In this document: positions 10,313 through 21,929 of the stretch, in pieces | Layout of the letters: the number at the start of each line of letters is the position of its first letter | Position numbering within the stretch: the first letter of the stretch is position 1 | Assembly: GCA_964059195.1 (NCBI GenBank) | Contig: CAXKWD010000005.1 | Span: 153,231,265-153,295,264 of the forward strand | DNA: 64,000 nucleotides | Source: Ectobius pallidus | Lineage: Eukaryota > Arthropoda > Insecta > Blattodea > Ectobiidae | Direction of reading: 5' to 3' | Program-made: the position numbers and the translations under genes | Notes under the pieces: model-generated | What the model was told of the DNA's origin: nothing | What the model saw: only the letters and a program-made list of their open reading frames with translations | Databases searched by the model: none

Positions 10313-12403
10313 CCTATTTCATAAAAATGACAATTCTACAATTATCAGATGACAATCAAATGCCTGACTATTGTACAATGAGACATATTGCTATTTTTTA
10401 AAGCAATGCATATGTAACAAAAATAGTTGACAATAACTTTTCTATTTTACAAACTTTTATAATTGACATACAAATATATGACAAAAATTTGTTCCCCAAC
10501 AATTGTCGTTTATGAAATACCTAACTATGCAGTCTTTTGTCATGTTTTTACTGACACTTGACTCCTCTTAAATGTCATAGCATTCTGACAATTGTTAAAA
10601 TCAGAAGAAAAACTGAAAAGTTGGAATTCAGTTATTACAATAAATAAATTTATAATATTGACATGTAAGATAAGTAGGCTTAAAAATGGAGACAATTTCC
10701 TATCAAAATGACATAATTGTTACATTTGGTGGTATAAATAAGACCAAGCCACGGCTCAAAACTCACTAATTCATAGCAGCTGCTTGGTTTGGTATAAATA
10801 AAAGGCGGCTTCCTCAACCACCTGCCTAGCCGTTGCTCAACGACCTTGACAGCTCAGCCGCTGCTTAGGATTTGGTATAAATAAAACTAAGCCGCGGCTC
10901 TCTGTTGGTAGCAGCGGCTTGCTTTTTTCTGAGGTACCTCATTTGCGGACTCAGCTTGCTCAAGTGAAGTTTTTAATCATATTGGCGGGGTTCATGGGGG
11001 TGATTTTTTAACCAATATGAGTAATTTATAAGGAACGTATGGATTATGATGTGCACAGATGTAAAGAACCGGTTGTACAATAAAATTGTAAAACATGTGT
11101 AACTTAACTTTGTTACTTTTCTTTATTATTATAATAATAATAATCATGAAATAATACATCATTATAAGTCTAACACATTCTCATATTTTACTGTTATCAA
11201 TATGAACTAAAATATTTCAAACGTGAATAATTCTTTTAACACTATTTCAAATTGTAATGCTGTAAACTAAATAACTTCAAATCTATTATGTAGCAAGTAG
11301 ATTCAAAACGAACATATTTTATGAATTAATTATGGAAAATAATTAAATATTAATAAAAGAACTACATATATATGTAGACCTACCTTCTTTACTAATAGCA
11401 AAACATATTGAAATAAAAATGGAAACTCCATCCTCTTACAAAGCTATTTAATGTGGGACAAAATAAGCTGATCTGAACAAATCTCACACCCTTAAAAGCT
11501 TATCCGGGTTTGTTTGTCTTGCTATCAATTTGACTATACCCCCTCTTCAAACAAACATAAATACTTGGAGGGAATGAAAGAAACGGGGTAGAGCACCAGC
11601 TTTTAGACTCTTCAGTGGTACAGTCTGCACAAGAGCAAACTATTAAAACTGCTAAGATTATAAAATATCCTAATTATTTACCTAATAGGTACTAAGTATA
11701 CTTGTGATTTTAGGACAATTGCCTACTCTGTTAAGTATTATTTAAAATGTTAAACTATAATACGTTTCTATGACGGTACAAGTAAGCAAAATATCGGAAT
11801 GTGCTTATTAGTATAAAATGTTAACTTTTGTTTATTAAAATTAAGTAAAATTATATCTGTCTACTGTTTTAGTTAAATGCTTAATTCATTAATTTACAAG
11901 CCTAAACATAATTTTTAGTGCCCTAAAATCAAGGTTTTCTAATAAAACATGAATACTAGAGAATACTGTAGGATAAAAATTCCTCTGACACTGGGGCTTG
12001 AACCCAGGACCTTTTAATACTAGGCCTAGAGATGTAACAACTACGAGGACATGTTCTTACTCTCTTGTCTCTTTCCTTTCTCCCAAAGTAGCTTTTCTTT
12101 CTTTAAATTCAATACTTTTATACATTATATACTGAACTTTCAATTTTAAATCGGTCACAGATAGTCAAGTGGCATGTTTGTTTACTCAGCTGCAATGTGC
12201 CGGGCGGTATGGGATGCAGGTGTTCAAGCACTTGCTACCAGTAGCCTGAGCCGCGGCTAGGCAAGGAGGGGAAAGTTTTATTTATTTGAAACAGCTAGCC
12301 GTTGCTATATTCTCAACCTTCTCATAAGCAACGGCTCGGTAGCAGTGGCTTTGTTTTATTTATACAACCAATTGTAGTGCCTGTCAGTTTTATGAAATAG
12401 GGT
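10313..12403. mobile_element. Non-autonomous TIR element with AGCCGCGGCT motifs
   Basis: The left end CCCTATTTCATAAAAATGAC (10313) pairs with the inverted right end, which on the complement reads CCCTATTTCATAAAACTGAC (12403 inward). Inside each end, GGTATAAATAAA-type boxes alternate with the palindrome-like AGCCGCGGCT or AGCCGTTGCT (10738-10915 and, inverted, 12243-12363). The middle is AT-rich with no transposase. Target duplication is not clear. Superfamily unassigned. Confidence 0.7.
11972..12060 (-). mobile_element. tRNA-derived SINE head (partial)
   Basis: Complement carries a pol III B-box-like GGGTTCAAGCC followed by CCAGTGTCAGAGGAATTTTT, the same text as the plus-strand copy at 23541 and the scrap at 20139-20168. 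It lies inside the 10313-12403 element. Confidence 0.6.
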
Positions 12404-12622
12404 CCTGGGTGAAACACATTGTGAAAGATATCACAGCATACAACTCAATTGAACAATAAAATCACTAAACGACTATTTCCAAGAGAAATAGACACTTATT
12501 CAAGAGCACATTCCTTTCAATCAGTATAGTTTCTTTGTTGTGTAACAAAGCCATTATTTTCTAAGATCAGTATTCTATTCAATCAGTTACATTATCTATT
12601 TTCTCTAAGTTAAATAGTTTAC

Positions 12623-12850
12623 CTGAGACTACCATATCCAGATATTTCATACTGTGTATGACTTCATATGTTACTTTGCCTTCATTGTCCTTGAGAGTTG
12701 CATCAATCTCTTTCTGAAGTCTTGTTTGTACATCTGGATGAATTGCTAACAAAAGTGAAGCAAAGCACAGTAGCGTTGATGATGTATCAAACCCAGCAAA
12801 GAAAAATAATACCACTTGTGCTGTGAGATCATCTTCATTCCATTCCCATT
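12623..12850 (-). CDS. P450 gene 2 coding exon 5 (I helix)
   Basis: 228 bp, acceptor AACAG and donor GTAAAC. Encodes the I helix with FFAGFDTSS, where the threonine is the conserved oxygen-activation residue, then the J helix (HPDVQTRLQKEID). Same length and phase as the gene 1 exon at 32352-32579. Confidence 0.93.
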
Positions 12851-15800
12851 CTGTTAGAAATTATAAAATTAAAAATAAATACAAACAAACAAAAAATATT
12901 GCATTTTATAGAGGAAAATTTGTCCTAGCAAGAATCAAATCTGGTTGTCAGTTTTGTATGATGACTCCTAGACCACTTGGCTCCCACAGGAGGACAGAGT
13001 GACAGATGGTAAGTCTATCCCCTCACAAACCCCCTTTGGAAACTAAAGTATTACTTGGACGTGAAAGGGCCAAGAAATTTTGTCCAGAGGCTCTAATTTA
13101 GGCTTGGAGTTCTTTTATGTGCCATAATTCTACGACACTAGTCCCAGCTTAAAGTCCCTCCTAGAGGACTCCCTGCCCAGGATTTTTACGCCCTGAAAAA
13201 TCCATCTACCACGGCCAGGTTTGATCCTGCGACCTTTGGATCTAGAGGCATGCATGCGGGCGGGTGTCGGCATGTTACCTTATAGATTCATTTTTTGGTA
13301 CTCTTTGCCTGTCAACCTGCAGTTGTTGCATGCAAAATAAAAAATATATAAATATTTTATTATCAGTTTAGCAAGTATTAACTTACAACTGCCTCAGTGT
13401 ATTTATAATACTCCGTTACCATGACTGTTGCTCAAAAGAACGTAATCTGTTAATTTAAAAATTTGGCAACCTCTTTGAATTCAGCTGGGTTTCAAAACTG
13501 TGGGCCGGGAAACTATGAGAATAATGTATTTAGCCTAATCATTTGAAATTGAGGTCCAAAGTGGATTTTCCGGCAGTCATAATAAAACAGCTTATCATTC
13601 ATATCACTTGCACATGGATTAACTTAATTAGAAATTAGCTCACAGTACATTTATTTAGATTATTGTCATAGTACCACTAATTGTTCTTTGAAGTAAATTA
13701 ATTCTTATTATTATAATTACCATATAATTTAGCCTAATGAATAAGCATCATTGTGTATGGAATTATGTTGAGTTCCCCCCTTAATAAAATTCCTGGTTAT
13801 GTCCCTGCCTCTAGACCACCTCTAGATGCAGCTTACGTTTATCTAAGATAATGAACATAAATTTAATTTAGAGGACAGTGCAAATGTGATTGCAAATCCC
13901 TAGCTTAATGATAAACTTTGGTCCAAAATTGTCGGAAGAAAACAGGAACTGCTAAATGTAGGAAATGACAAAGGTTAAAGTAGTATTTAATATTTAAATG
14001 TTGTACCAGCAAGCTAACATGGTAGCTCATGTGGCAAGCAGCACAGAGAGCTGAAGGTGTGTGGTTCAAATCCTGGCTATGGAATTGAATTTTTCAGGCA
14101 ACCTTTCTAGTTTAGCCTACACGTGGCCAGATTGAAAGAATTATAATTGCAACATATTTCTGTTCACAAGCTTCTTGGCAATTATATCTTTTTCTCTGTT
14201 TGCACATATTTGCCATTTTGTGCACACTTGCAATCACTAGCCACACTGTAAATTCTCTACTGTATGTAAGTTTACCAGCTATCTTGGCTCATGTCACAAC
14301 AGAATACTGGGGATGAGGAAGTAGGAAACATGTAAACAAGGGAACAAAGTGCCCATGCCTGGTATACGTAAATATGTATTAATGAAGTTAGCATCTGAGT
14401 CTGGTCTGTAACTTAAGGGTCTACACAGGGGCATATTTAGTTACTTAAGCACCCCTAGCCAGAGAAAAATATTTTCGCCCCCTTATTTCCACATGAATGT
14501 ACCACAAAGCAACCCACAATAAGCATTATTGTAACTGAAATAGTAGGCTAATAATAATAGTAATAATAATAAGTCTGAACTAGCACTGATGAGTATTGAA
14601 TTACTGATACTGGCTATCTTATAACAGTGATAGTGGCGTCTCATAACGAAGACTGCCTTGAAATCAGAATATAAGAGCTTAATCAAGGGCGGTTAAATGG
14701 AAAGAGAGTTCCAATTTCATTGACAACAACAGAACTACTAATTGCTTTTAGCAAAGGAGGTTACTCATTAGTAGATCGTTGATTAAATTTGAGCGTATTG
14801 TTGTCAATGTTATTCATTTCTATTTCATTGTGCATTACCTTAGTTTACTATGTTGAAGAGTTATGAATAAAATGTTTAATATATTTAAAAAAAAAAAGGA
14901 ACAGCTTAAAAGCCACCCCTTCAAATCTGCGTAGGCTTAAATATGGCACTGGGTATACAGGAACATTTTGTTGAGTCTCATTGAGTAGTACCTAAATCTT
15001 TACAGCATCAGCATATTGAATCAAAGGGTCCCAGGTTCTCTATCCTGGGCCCTGTTTCATAGAACTTTTACACTCATATTATGATATTGGTTGTTATTAT
15101 TAGTCTTCTGTTTCATTAAAATATTTTCTAATAATATTAGTTATGAGTTCATGGCTCAAAATTATCAGTAGGCCTAAATATTGCTAATATTATTAGTAAA
15201 CTGTTTCAAAGATTGCAGAACTAATAAAATTTACCGATAATATTATATGTTTTTCTATAAGTGTTTTTGGACTCATAACTTATTCTCAAACCTATGTAAT
15301 TCAGTTTTCATGATCTTAAATTTGTGGAAAATGAATCACTCTGATTTAGTTTAGAAAAAGCTTACATATGCTATCAAAGGAATTTTTGTCATAAGTTTTT
15401 AAGATTTGAGGTTAGATGATAGTAGCATAGGCTTACATAAGCCTTCTGCTATCTTGAATAAGTGCCTGGCAGATTTATTCATTTCTTAGAGCTAGTTATT
15501 ATTTGTTACATTTATGAAGATATATATGTAGGCTGTGCTGCTTTAAAATATTAGGCCTATTGACAAAAAAAATGGGAAAACACAAACAATAATCCATACC
15601 TAACCTCCAAATCAATCAGCTGACTTATGAACTAATAATATTAGTGAAGAGTTTTTATGAGTAGTGTTCATATCTCTATGAAACAAGACTTTGTTAACTA
15701 ATAAAATAATAATATGAGTTCTTATTAACTATATTATTAGCAAATTCTATGAAACATTCTACGAGACATTTTCTTTTGAAGATTATAAAATTCTTACGTG

Positions 15801-18800
15801 TTCACAAATTGTTACATACTCACTGGTTTTGTGACTCATAGTCATAGCAAGCTCGTTGACTTCATTTTCGTTGCTTTTTAATGTCCCTTTTTTAGCTTGC
15901 ATTAACAAATGAATCATGTCAGGACGGATAATTCCTTTTGCTTCTCGAGTTGCCATTGTTTCTTGCACAAGACTGCGGAAGAAACTCCTCATTTCATCAG
16001 ACAAAATACGTATATTCAGTGCCTGAAATCAGAAGATGTAATTATTTTGTTCTTTACATTCTTGCTTCAAAAACAAAAATGTAACATTACAACAGCAACA
16101 AACTTTAGAAAACTAGGAATATACACTCTAATAATCTAAATATATGGTACTAATTATTTTCTTAAAAAAAAAAAGACAAGGGACATGTTAAAACCTTCAT
16201 ATAGTCCAGTTATTCATTGCATGGCCAGGCGGCTTCCTTTCGTTAGGAGAAAAAGTTTGTCGACAGCTCAACCCATATTCTTTATTTTTACCGCACCAAT
16301 CAGCTAGTTACCCCAGCCAATCAAAATTTAAGAATGTCCAGTGACGATTTTGACAGCTACTCGTCAAGTCCGCATGGAATGAAATGCACGGTTTGCTGAT
16401 CAAGTTACAATAAACAATAACATGTGTGAACTGATTAAAGCGAAGGAAGAACCGAGGTCAGTGATGACAGTGAGAGAATATTGCAACTTTGCTTTTGTTT
16501 TGGAAAGCAGAAGCCAAGACCGATTAACATAAAGAAACACCGACTTAATGGTTTATTCCTTTGAAGCCGCCTAGCCATGCAATGAATAACTGCACTATAC
16601 ATCTATACATTTTTGGGCAGAACAAGTCTTATACTGTAGTATGACATATTTTAAAAAAAAGTCCTCCTTATTTCCACTGCAAAGCCCAAAATCAAAATTA
16701 GAATCCCAAAAGACTGGACAGCACTGGAGTTCTTTCATGTGCTGTAAATCTATGACACAGGCTTCCGTAGCTCAGCCCTGAGGACTTCATGCAAAGGATT
16801 TTTATGTTCTGAAAGATCCACCAATCATGGCTGGGCTTTAAACTGTGACTCTGTAGCAGTTCATAACTTTAACAAATTTGAAGAGAGCTTTTGGTGTGAA
16901 GGTTTTGATATGGTTCATTACTATATGTATTAGTATTAGCCCATAAAGTCCCCATGGGGCACGGGCCTCTCTCCTGAGAGAGGTGGGTTGATTTTAGCCA
17001 TTCCGGGAGGGATATTCCTAATGTTGCTTCTGGTTCAGTATTTAGTCAATCTCTTACGACCTATTTGTGCTTCTAAACACTTTTCACTGTGACTTTAGTC
17101 TTTAATTTTCAATCGTGCACTGGGTCCTTTTTCCGTTGTATTTGTGTTGTCGTGTTCTTGTGTTGTTTCTCTGAATTGCTGTCTTGATTAGAAGTTGCCA
17201 TTTTCCTCTGTTCTTAGCTGTAGTGGTCCAGTTGTAGCCGAAAGTTGCCCTTAGTTCATCTACCCATCATGTCTTCTGTTGTCCTACTTTTTGCCTTCCC
17301 GTCCTTGGATCCCATGTTCCTCTGTGGGTCCATCGATTTGGGTTTTGTCTCATGATGTGTCTGGCCCATCTCCACTTTTGGTAACTGCGTCTATTATTTG
17401 TGTTCTTCTTCTTACTACGTCATTCCTGATTCTATCTGTCCACATTATTCCTAGGATTTTTCTTTCCATCTTTCTTTGGCATGTTTGAATTGATTTTCTG
17501 TCTTTTTTGGTTGTGTTCCCAGTGTTCCCAGTGTTCCCAGTGTTCCCAATATATCAATGCGGGTAATATGCAGGTGTTCATAATGTGTCTTTTGATGCTT
17601 ATATTGAAGGATTTTTCTAGTAATATGAATTACCAGGGGGTAAATCAAGCTTCTTCATGAGAGGGTGAAACATTTAGCTAATTTCTTCTTCAGACATTGA
17701 ACATTCTGAAGTAAATAACATTTCCTCATTAAGTAAAAGCCCATGCTGTACCATAAGACAGCTTGCTTACTTGCCTCCGCTGTCGCATGATTAATTCATA
17801 CTCTGGCTCATACTGATATAAAAATACTTAACTTCAACTCACACACAAACAAGTAGCTTATCAAAAATATGAAAATAATAACACAAACAAAACTAGGTCT
17901 ACCTTCATTATTTTAGGCATCACCATGTACCCTACAAATTTTAACTGTTGTAATCCAGAGAAATTGGTGACACGTTTTCCAATTTCAAAAAATTCATTTT
18001 TTGGATTCTTCAATGAATCAACTCCTATTCCGAATGCTGCTGTTGCTATGACATCATTTGCGTATCGGGTAAACAAATCTTTCATTTCTACAGCCAGGAT
18101 ATCTCCATCTAAAACATATCAGAAGTAATGAGGTATAGAACAGAAAAGTGTTACTAATCCTTCTATAACTGTGCAGTACTGGTAACCAAAAGCAAAACTT
18201 TATAATAATTAGGGCAAGGCGTTTGATGATTTTGCATCGTTTTTATATAGAAGTTAAAAGATAGCTGGAAAATATATAAATGTGTATCATGAAATAATTG
18301 ATTAAATACGGGCAATTTCTTTTTGCACTTTTTGCTTTATATTGCATTTCTTGTCATTTTCAAGAGATAGGTCATTTTTGGGGAGTTTTTAGGTCATTTT
18401 TTGCATTTTTCGGTCATTTTCGGTAATTTTAGATATTTTTCAGAATTTTTTGTTATGTGGAGGTAGAGAGGAGCTTTTCCATGTACAAATCGTTACTTTC
18501 AGACAACAGACAATCGTTTTTACTTGAGAATCTCCACCAAGTATTCATAGTTTATTTTCATTCAGATTTATTGTAAACACCACAGCAGTTTGTCTTGTAG
18601 CAATAAATAATTATTTTTTCTTTCTTTTTAAAAGACACATATTTGCTAGGGTTAATTTGATGGGCATGCCAGTTCAGAAAGAATTTTTTTTTTCACTAAG
18701 GGTGTCCAAAGATTTATAGTAATAAAATAAGTGTGTTTTATATTGTAAATTCGTATATAAGGCACTGTCATCCATTAAATTGCTTTTAGCAATTCATTAA

Positions 18801-21800
18801 TGTTTGAAAACATTAAATATAAGTAATAATGGAAAATTTTTGGTCATTTTTTTTAATTTTATGTAATTTTTTCACTTTTTTAGGTCATAAATGCATTTTT
18901 ATTGTGCATTATTCCACTATTTTATGGTCATTAAATGCCTTGCCCTAATAATAATTACGTATACTAGAGTCCACCAGGTGCCAGTGTGTGTAGAAATTTG
19001 AAACTTTCTGTACATAACTAAAGCCGCGTTCACACCTGTGCAACATTTCGTGCGCACAAGAGGCATGCGCCTGTCACGTGGAGATGCAAGCCGGGGCAGG
19101 CAACGGTTCAAGGTGAGGCATGCATGGAATCTGTGTGCACGGACCACCTTGCGCTGGTGCATGTAAGTGCAAGTAGCTACCCATTTGAGACGGTGAGACA
19201 CATGTAACTGTTGTACGTCTTCCAAGGTTCTGTTCTGATTTTTCATTATGGCGGAGTGGTCTAATGAAAGGAATATTGAGTTCGTGGAGGATTATCACTC
19301 TTGTCCATGTTTGTGGATGGCTAGCTTCCCAGACTACAAGGGCAGGACAAAAAGGAGCGATTCCTTGCAGTTTCTAAGAAACAAATATGCTTATAAATTT
19401 GACAGAGTTATTCTAGTTTTTTTTTTTTTTTTTAAATAAACAAGTAACTATTCCTTATGTTGGCACTCGAAAAATAGCAAAACAATTGAGATATTTACCA
19501 TTTTTCGATAATACAATTATTCAATACCCACTCAATTAACTTCCTATCTATAAAAATAAGTTGACTGAAATTGTTCCTTTAATATACTTCTTTGTCGTTG
19601 GTTGGAAAATTGTTATTTTAAAGTTGAAACGACAATAGATTATTGGCACATTTCATGCTTCTTACGGTTTTGTCTTTGTCGCAAAATAACAACAGCTGCA
19701 GCAGCAGCTACGGCACCTAAATCCAAAGCTGACATTTCATATGCGCACTTCTACCAGGTGTGAACAGAAAGAGGCATACGCCTACAATAATCATGTGACA
19801 AGAGGCAAGGTGCATGTGTGAGTTTGCACTGATGCATGCGCAAATGCACTGGAGAGGCACGGCAACTAGGAGCAAGGCGCACAGGTCTAAACGCAGCTTA
19901 ATGGTGACAGCATGCTGGATCACATGGGTTTGCTGCGAGTTTTTGTTGCTCAACCACAGTAACTGCAGTAAGCACAGGGCCGTTTTTAGAAATTAACTGC
20001 CCATAGGCTTTTGTGTATCTGCTGTCCCTCTAAACAATTTTATAATAGTAACTAACTAACTTACATACTAGATGAATATGGTCTAGATATATGCATATGC
20101 ATTAATGCCTCTGTTGAACATTACATGATATTATTATAGGAGAAAAATTCCTCTGACACTGGGTTCAAATATTTATTCCAAATTTATATTTTTGTGTTCA
20201 GGAGATCACAAAAATATATTAAATTGAAAGCTTGAAATTTATTTTCAGGGTTGAATAAATACTTCCTCTGCTTACAGTACTGGTATCTATAATATTACCA
20301 TGGAAAGAATTTATTAAGGTCATACAACATACCTCTTTCAATCTTGCAGCCTTCAGTAAGAGCATCTTTATTTTGTATACGTTGCTGTAAGAAGTTGCCA
20401 AGTTGCTCCCCACACTCGTTGATCAGCACAAACATATTTTTCATTTTACTGGATGTAAAAGCTGGACTTAGTGTGGATCTCATCTCTTTCCATTTGTGTC
20501 CTGTTATTGGAAGAAAATTCTCGAATAATCACTTCAAAATCCTCACAAAATGATCTAATTTCATTTGATTGTAATTTCATTACAAGTTGGAAAAAAACTG
20601 TGAATTTTCTTTTCTTCTAAAACTGAAATTAACAGATTGGCAACTTATGCCTGCTTTAATATGCACTGTTTCAACATGATACAGTTTTCTTTTTTAAGTG
20701 AAACTTCTTTAGCCGCGGTAGGGGTAAATCGGGAGCTTGTGTAACACTCAAATTCATCACGAAATTAGTGTTACGCTCAAATTGTCATGAAATTAGTAAG
20801 GTGTGACGGAACTGACTGCACAGAAAACAATCAACTCAATGATTAGGCTTATCCAAAATTTAAAAAAATCCAAAAAAACTCAAAATTAAAAAATTGAAAA
20901 TCCAAAATTTAAAAAACTAAAAATTAAAAATTTTAAAAATCCAAAATTAAAAAATTCAAAGATCCTATATTAAAAATTCCAAAGCCCCAAAATTTAAAAA
21001 ATAAAAAATCTAAAATTAAAAATCCAAATATCCAAAATTTAAAAAATCCATTAGTTCAAAATTTAAAAAAATCTAAAAATAAAAGAATCCAAAATTTAAA
21101 AATCCAAAATTTAAAAATCCAAAATTTAAAAATAAAATATCCAAAATTAAAAGATCGAAAATCCAAAACTAAAAAATTCAATACATAAAAATTCAAAGAT
21201 CTAAAATTTAAAAAATCCAAAATTAAAAGAGCAAAAATAAAAAAATCCAAAATCCAAAATTAAAAAGTCCAACAATCCAAAATTGAAAAAATAAAAAAAT
21301 AAACACAAATTTCACTTCTGTCGCGTGGTGTTCCACGCACACCTTTTTTTTTTTGTTACACGAACTGCACTAACAACTTCCAAGCGCCACATGTGTCCCA
21401 TGGGCTGCCGGTTTATAGGTTAAAATGAGATGTATTGTATATCTTACCATTTAAAGCGATCAATCCTTTGCCTAGAAGGGGTTCAATTTCTTCATTTATT
21501 GGTGATGTTCTATGATCCAGAAAATATTCAAAGTCTTTTACTGTCACCATCTTGATGATTTCTGGATCTCTTAATAATAAAACAGGTTTCATAAATTCAA
21601 ATGCTCCACCGTATCTGTGCCCATTCAGCTTGTTATACAAGTCGTAAGCGAAATCCGTTATAGCCATTTTTCTAAACATTATTGGTCCCATATTGCCGAG
21701 GAATGGCAAAGCTTTAAGACATGGCACATTGTGTTTGGAAAAGAAGCCATGGTTCCATGTCCCTATTAGATACACTATGAAAATAACAAAACTGACAACA

Positions 21801-21820
21801 GCTGCACAAACCAATAGCAT
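12623..21820 (-). CDS. Cytochrome P450 gene 2 (CYP3 clan, CYP9-like), 5' five exons only
   Basis: Minus-strand exons: 21820-21448, 20500-20333, 18108-17903, 16022-15824, 12850-12623, all with GT-AG borders and matching phases, 1174 nt in all. The predicted haem monooxygenase keeps a hydrophobic N-terminal anchor, a proline-containing hinge (PCLKALPFLGN), helix-C WKEMR, and the I-helix oxygen-binding motif AGFDTSS. Exons for helix K, PERF and the haem-cysteine loop should follow at lower coordinates but are absent between 12622 and 1. Either they lie beyond the window with the 9.6-kb retrotransposon in intron 5, or the gene is 3'-truncated. The ancestral start ATG, present in gene 1, reads ATC here, so translation probably begins at 21820, shortening the N terminus by five or more residues. 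Substrate unknown. Confidence 0.88.
13090..13260 (-). repeat. Dispersed repeat, copy 1
   Basis: Shares an ordered series of words with 16725-16860: GGAGTTCTTT, ATGTGC, CTATGACAC or CTACGACAC, GGATTTTTA, GAAAGATCCA or GAAAAATCCA, ATGGCTGGG or ACGGCCAGG. The complement of its right part (GGTCGCAGGATCAAACC) is B-box-like, suggesting a decayed tRNA-derived SINE on the minus strand. Confidence 0.55.
14018..14105 (+). mobile_element. tRNA-derived SINE head
   Basis: A-box-like TAGCTCATGTGGCAAGC and B-box GGTTCAAATCC are spaced as in a tRNA. The flanking arms do not pair well enough for a functional tRNA, so I call it a SINE head. Confidence 0.6.
15053..15758. mobile_element. MITE-like TIR element
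   Basis: The left end contains GTTTCATAGAACTTTTAC (from about 15054) and the right end is its imperfect inverse (GCAAATTCTATGAAACATTC). Inside, ACTAATAATATTAGT-type boxes recur in both orientations (15128, 15182, 15638, 15700). No transposase. It lies in an intron of P450 gene 2. Confidence 0.65.
15824..16022 (-). CDS. P450 gene 2 coding exon 4
   Basis: 199 bp, acceptor TTTCAG and donor GTGAGT. Encodes the segment ending in GIIRPDMIHLLMQAKKG, typical of the G-H region before the I helix in CYP3-clan P450s. Two codons longer than the gene 1 exon at 34683-34875. Confidence 0.92.
16725..16860 (-). repeat. Dispersed repeat, copy 2
   Basis: Diverged copy of 13090-13260 (same order of shared words). 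Lies in intron 3 of P450 gene 2. Confidence 0.5.
16930..17520 (-). mobile_element. LINE C-terminal remnant
   Basis: The minus strand reads RWARHIMRQNPNRW, then a stop, WVDELRATFGYNW and KNRGKWQLLIKTAIQR, the C-terminal text of endonuclease-reverse transcriptase LINEs. Frames are broken. The 3' side ends near a short TAATACTAATA run. It sits in intron 3 of P450 gene 2. Confidence 0.7.
17903..18108 (-). CDS. P450 gene 2 coding exon 3
   Basis: 206 bp, acceptor TTTTAG and donor GTAGAC. Encodes the helix E-F region with DVIATAAFGIGVDSLKNP and NEFFEIGK, a segment characteristic of CYP3-clan insect P450s. Length and phase equal the gene 1 exon at 35108-35313. Confidence 0.93.
18211..18946. mobile_element. 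MITE with AGGGCAAGGC termini
   Basis: Left end AGGGCAAGGCGTTTGATGAT pairs with an inverted right end reading AGGGCAAGGCATTTAATGAC on the complement. Short GGTCATTTT boxes recur near both ends (18352-18425, 18840-18930). A related end appears at 32230-32335. Target duplication unresolved in AT-rich flanks. It lies in intron 2 of P450 gene 2. Confidence 0.75.
19022..19898. mobile_element. PIF/Harbinger-like element with MADF remnant
   Basis: Left end AGCCGCGTTCACACCTGTGC and inverted right end AGCTGCGTTTAGACCTGTGC are flanked by TAA at 19019-19021 and 19899-19901, the 3-bp duplication typical of PIF/Harbinger. The plus strand at 19248-19439 encodes a 63-residue open frame resembling the N half of a MADF DNA-binding domain (FVEDYHSCPCLW, FPDYKGRTKRSD), the accessory-protein type found in this superfamily. 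No transposase remains. Confidence 0.8.
20139..20168 (-). mobile_element. SINE scrap
   Basis: About 30 bp (GGAGAAAAATTCCTCTGACA) matching the inverse of the SINE at 23541. Intron 2 of P450 gene 2. Confidence 0.45.
20333..20500 (-). CDS. P450 gene 2 coding exon 2 (helix C)
   Basis: 168 bp, acceptor AACAG and donor GTATGT. Encodes GHKWKEMRSTLSPAF with the conserved helix-C WxxxR (WKEMR) that contacts a haem propionate, then a helix C-D segment. Compare gene 1, where this motif is lost. Confidence 0.94.
20850..21300. repeat. Degenerate AT-rich repeat (TCCAAAATTTAAAAA)n
   Basis: About 450 bp of irregular copies of AAAATCCAAAATTTAAAA in intron 1 of P450 gene 2. The minus-strand Phe/Leu/Ile-rich open frame inside is a by-product of the repeat. 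Confidence 0.85.
21448..21820 (-). CDS. P450 gene 2 coding exon 1 (membrane anchor)
   Basis: 373 bp ending at donor GTAAGA. Encodes a single N-terminal membrane helix (VCAAVVSFVIFIVYLIGTW), the hinge VPCLKALPFLGN, and the helix A to beta-1 region (RDPEIIKMVTVKDFEYFLDH). The likely start is the ATG at 21820; gene 1's upstream ATG is ATC here. Confidence 0.92.
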
Positions 21821-21929
21821 CTCTAGTATCTTGATATGTCTTCTTATTAGATGATTTTCATAAGTTGAAATATTTCTTGCTGGCTGATTTTCATGAGATG
21901 ATCTAACCCTACTTTGTACTCAGCTCATC
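21821..21929 (-). other. 5' UTR of P450 gene 2 after a conserved acceptor
   Basis: TATTTCAG at 21937-21930 is followed by GATGAGCTGA, which is also found after the acceptor of gene 1. This implies an upstream non-coding exon outside the recognised sequence. It holds a three-codon uORF (ATG AGC TGA) and a second short uORF. Confidence 0.65.

Larger units (their letters stand above)
12851..15052. other. Intron 4 of P450 gene 2, repeat-rich part
   Basis: No coding content. Holds a repeat fragment at 13090-13260, a SINE-like head at 14018-14105 and AT-rich sequence. A second diverged copy of the 13090 repeat lies at 16725-16860. Confidence 0.6.

Noticed and set aside
9040..12578. Search for exons 6-7 of P450 gene 2
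   Set aside because: No ETLR, PERF or FGSGPR coding text on the minus strand here.
21056..21250. 64-codon Phe/Leu-rich minus-strand frame
   Set aside because: Product of the degenerate AT-rich repeat in intron 1 of P450 gene 2.
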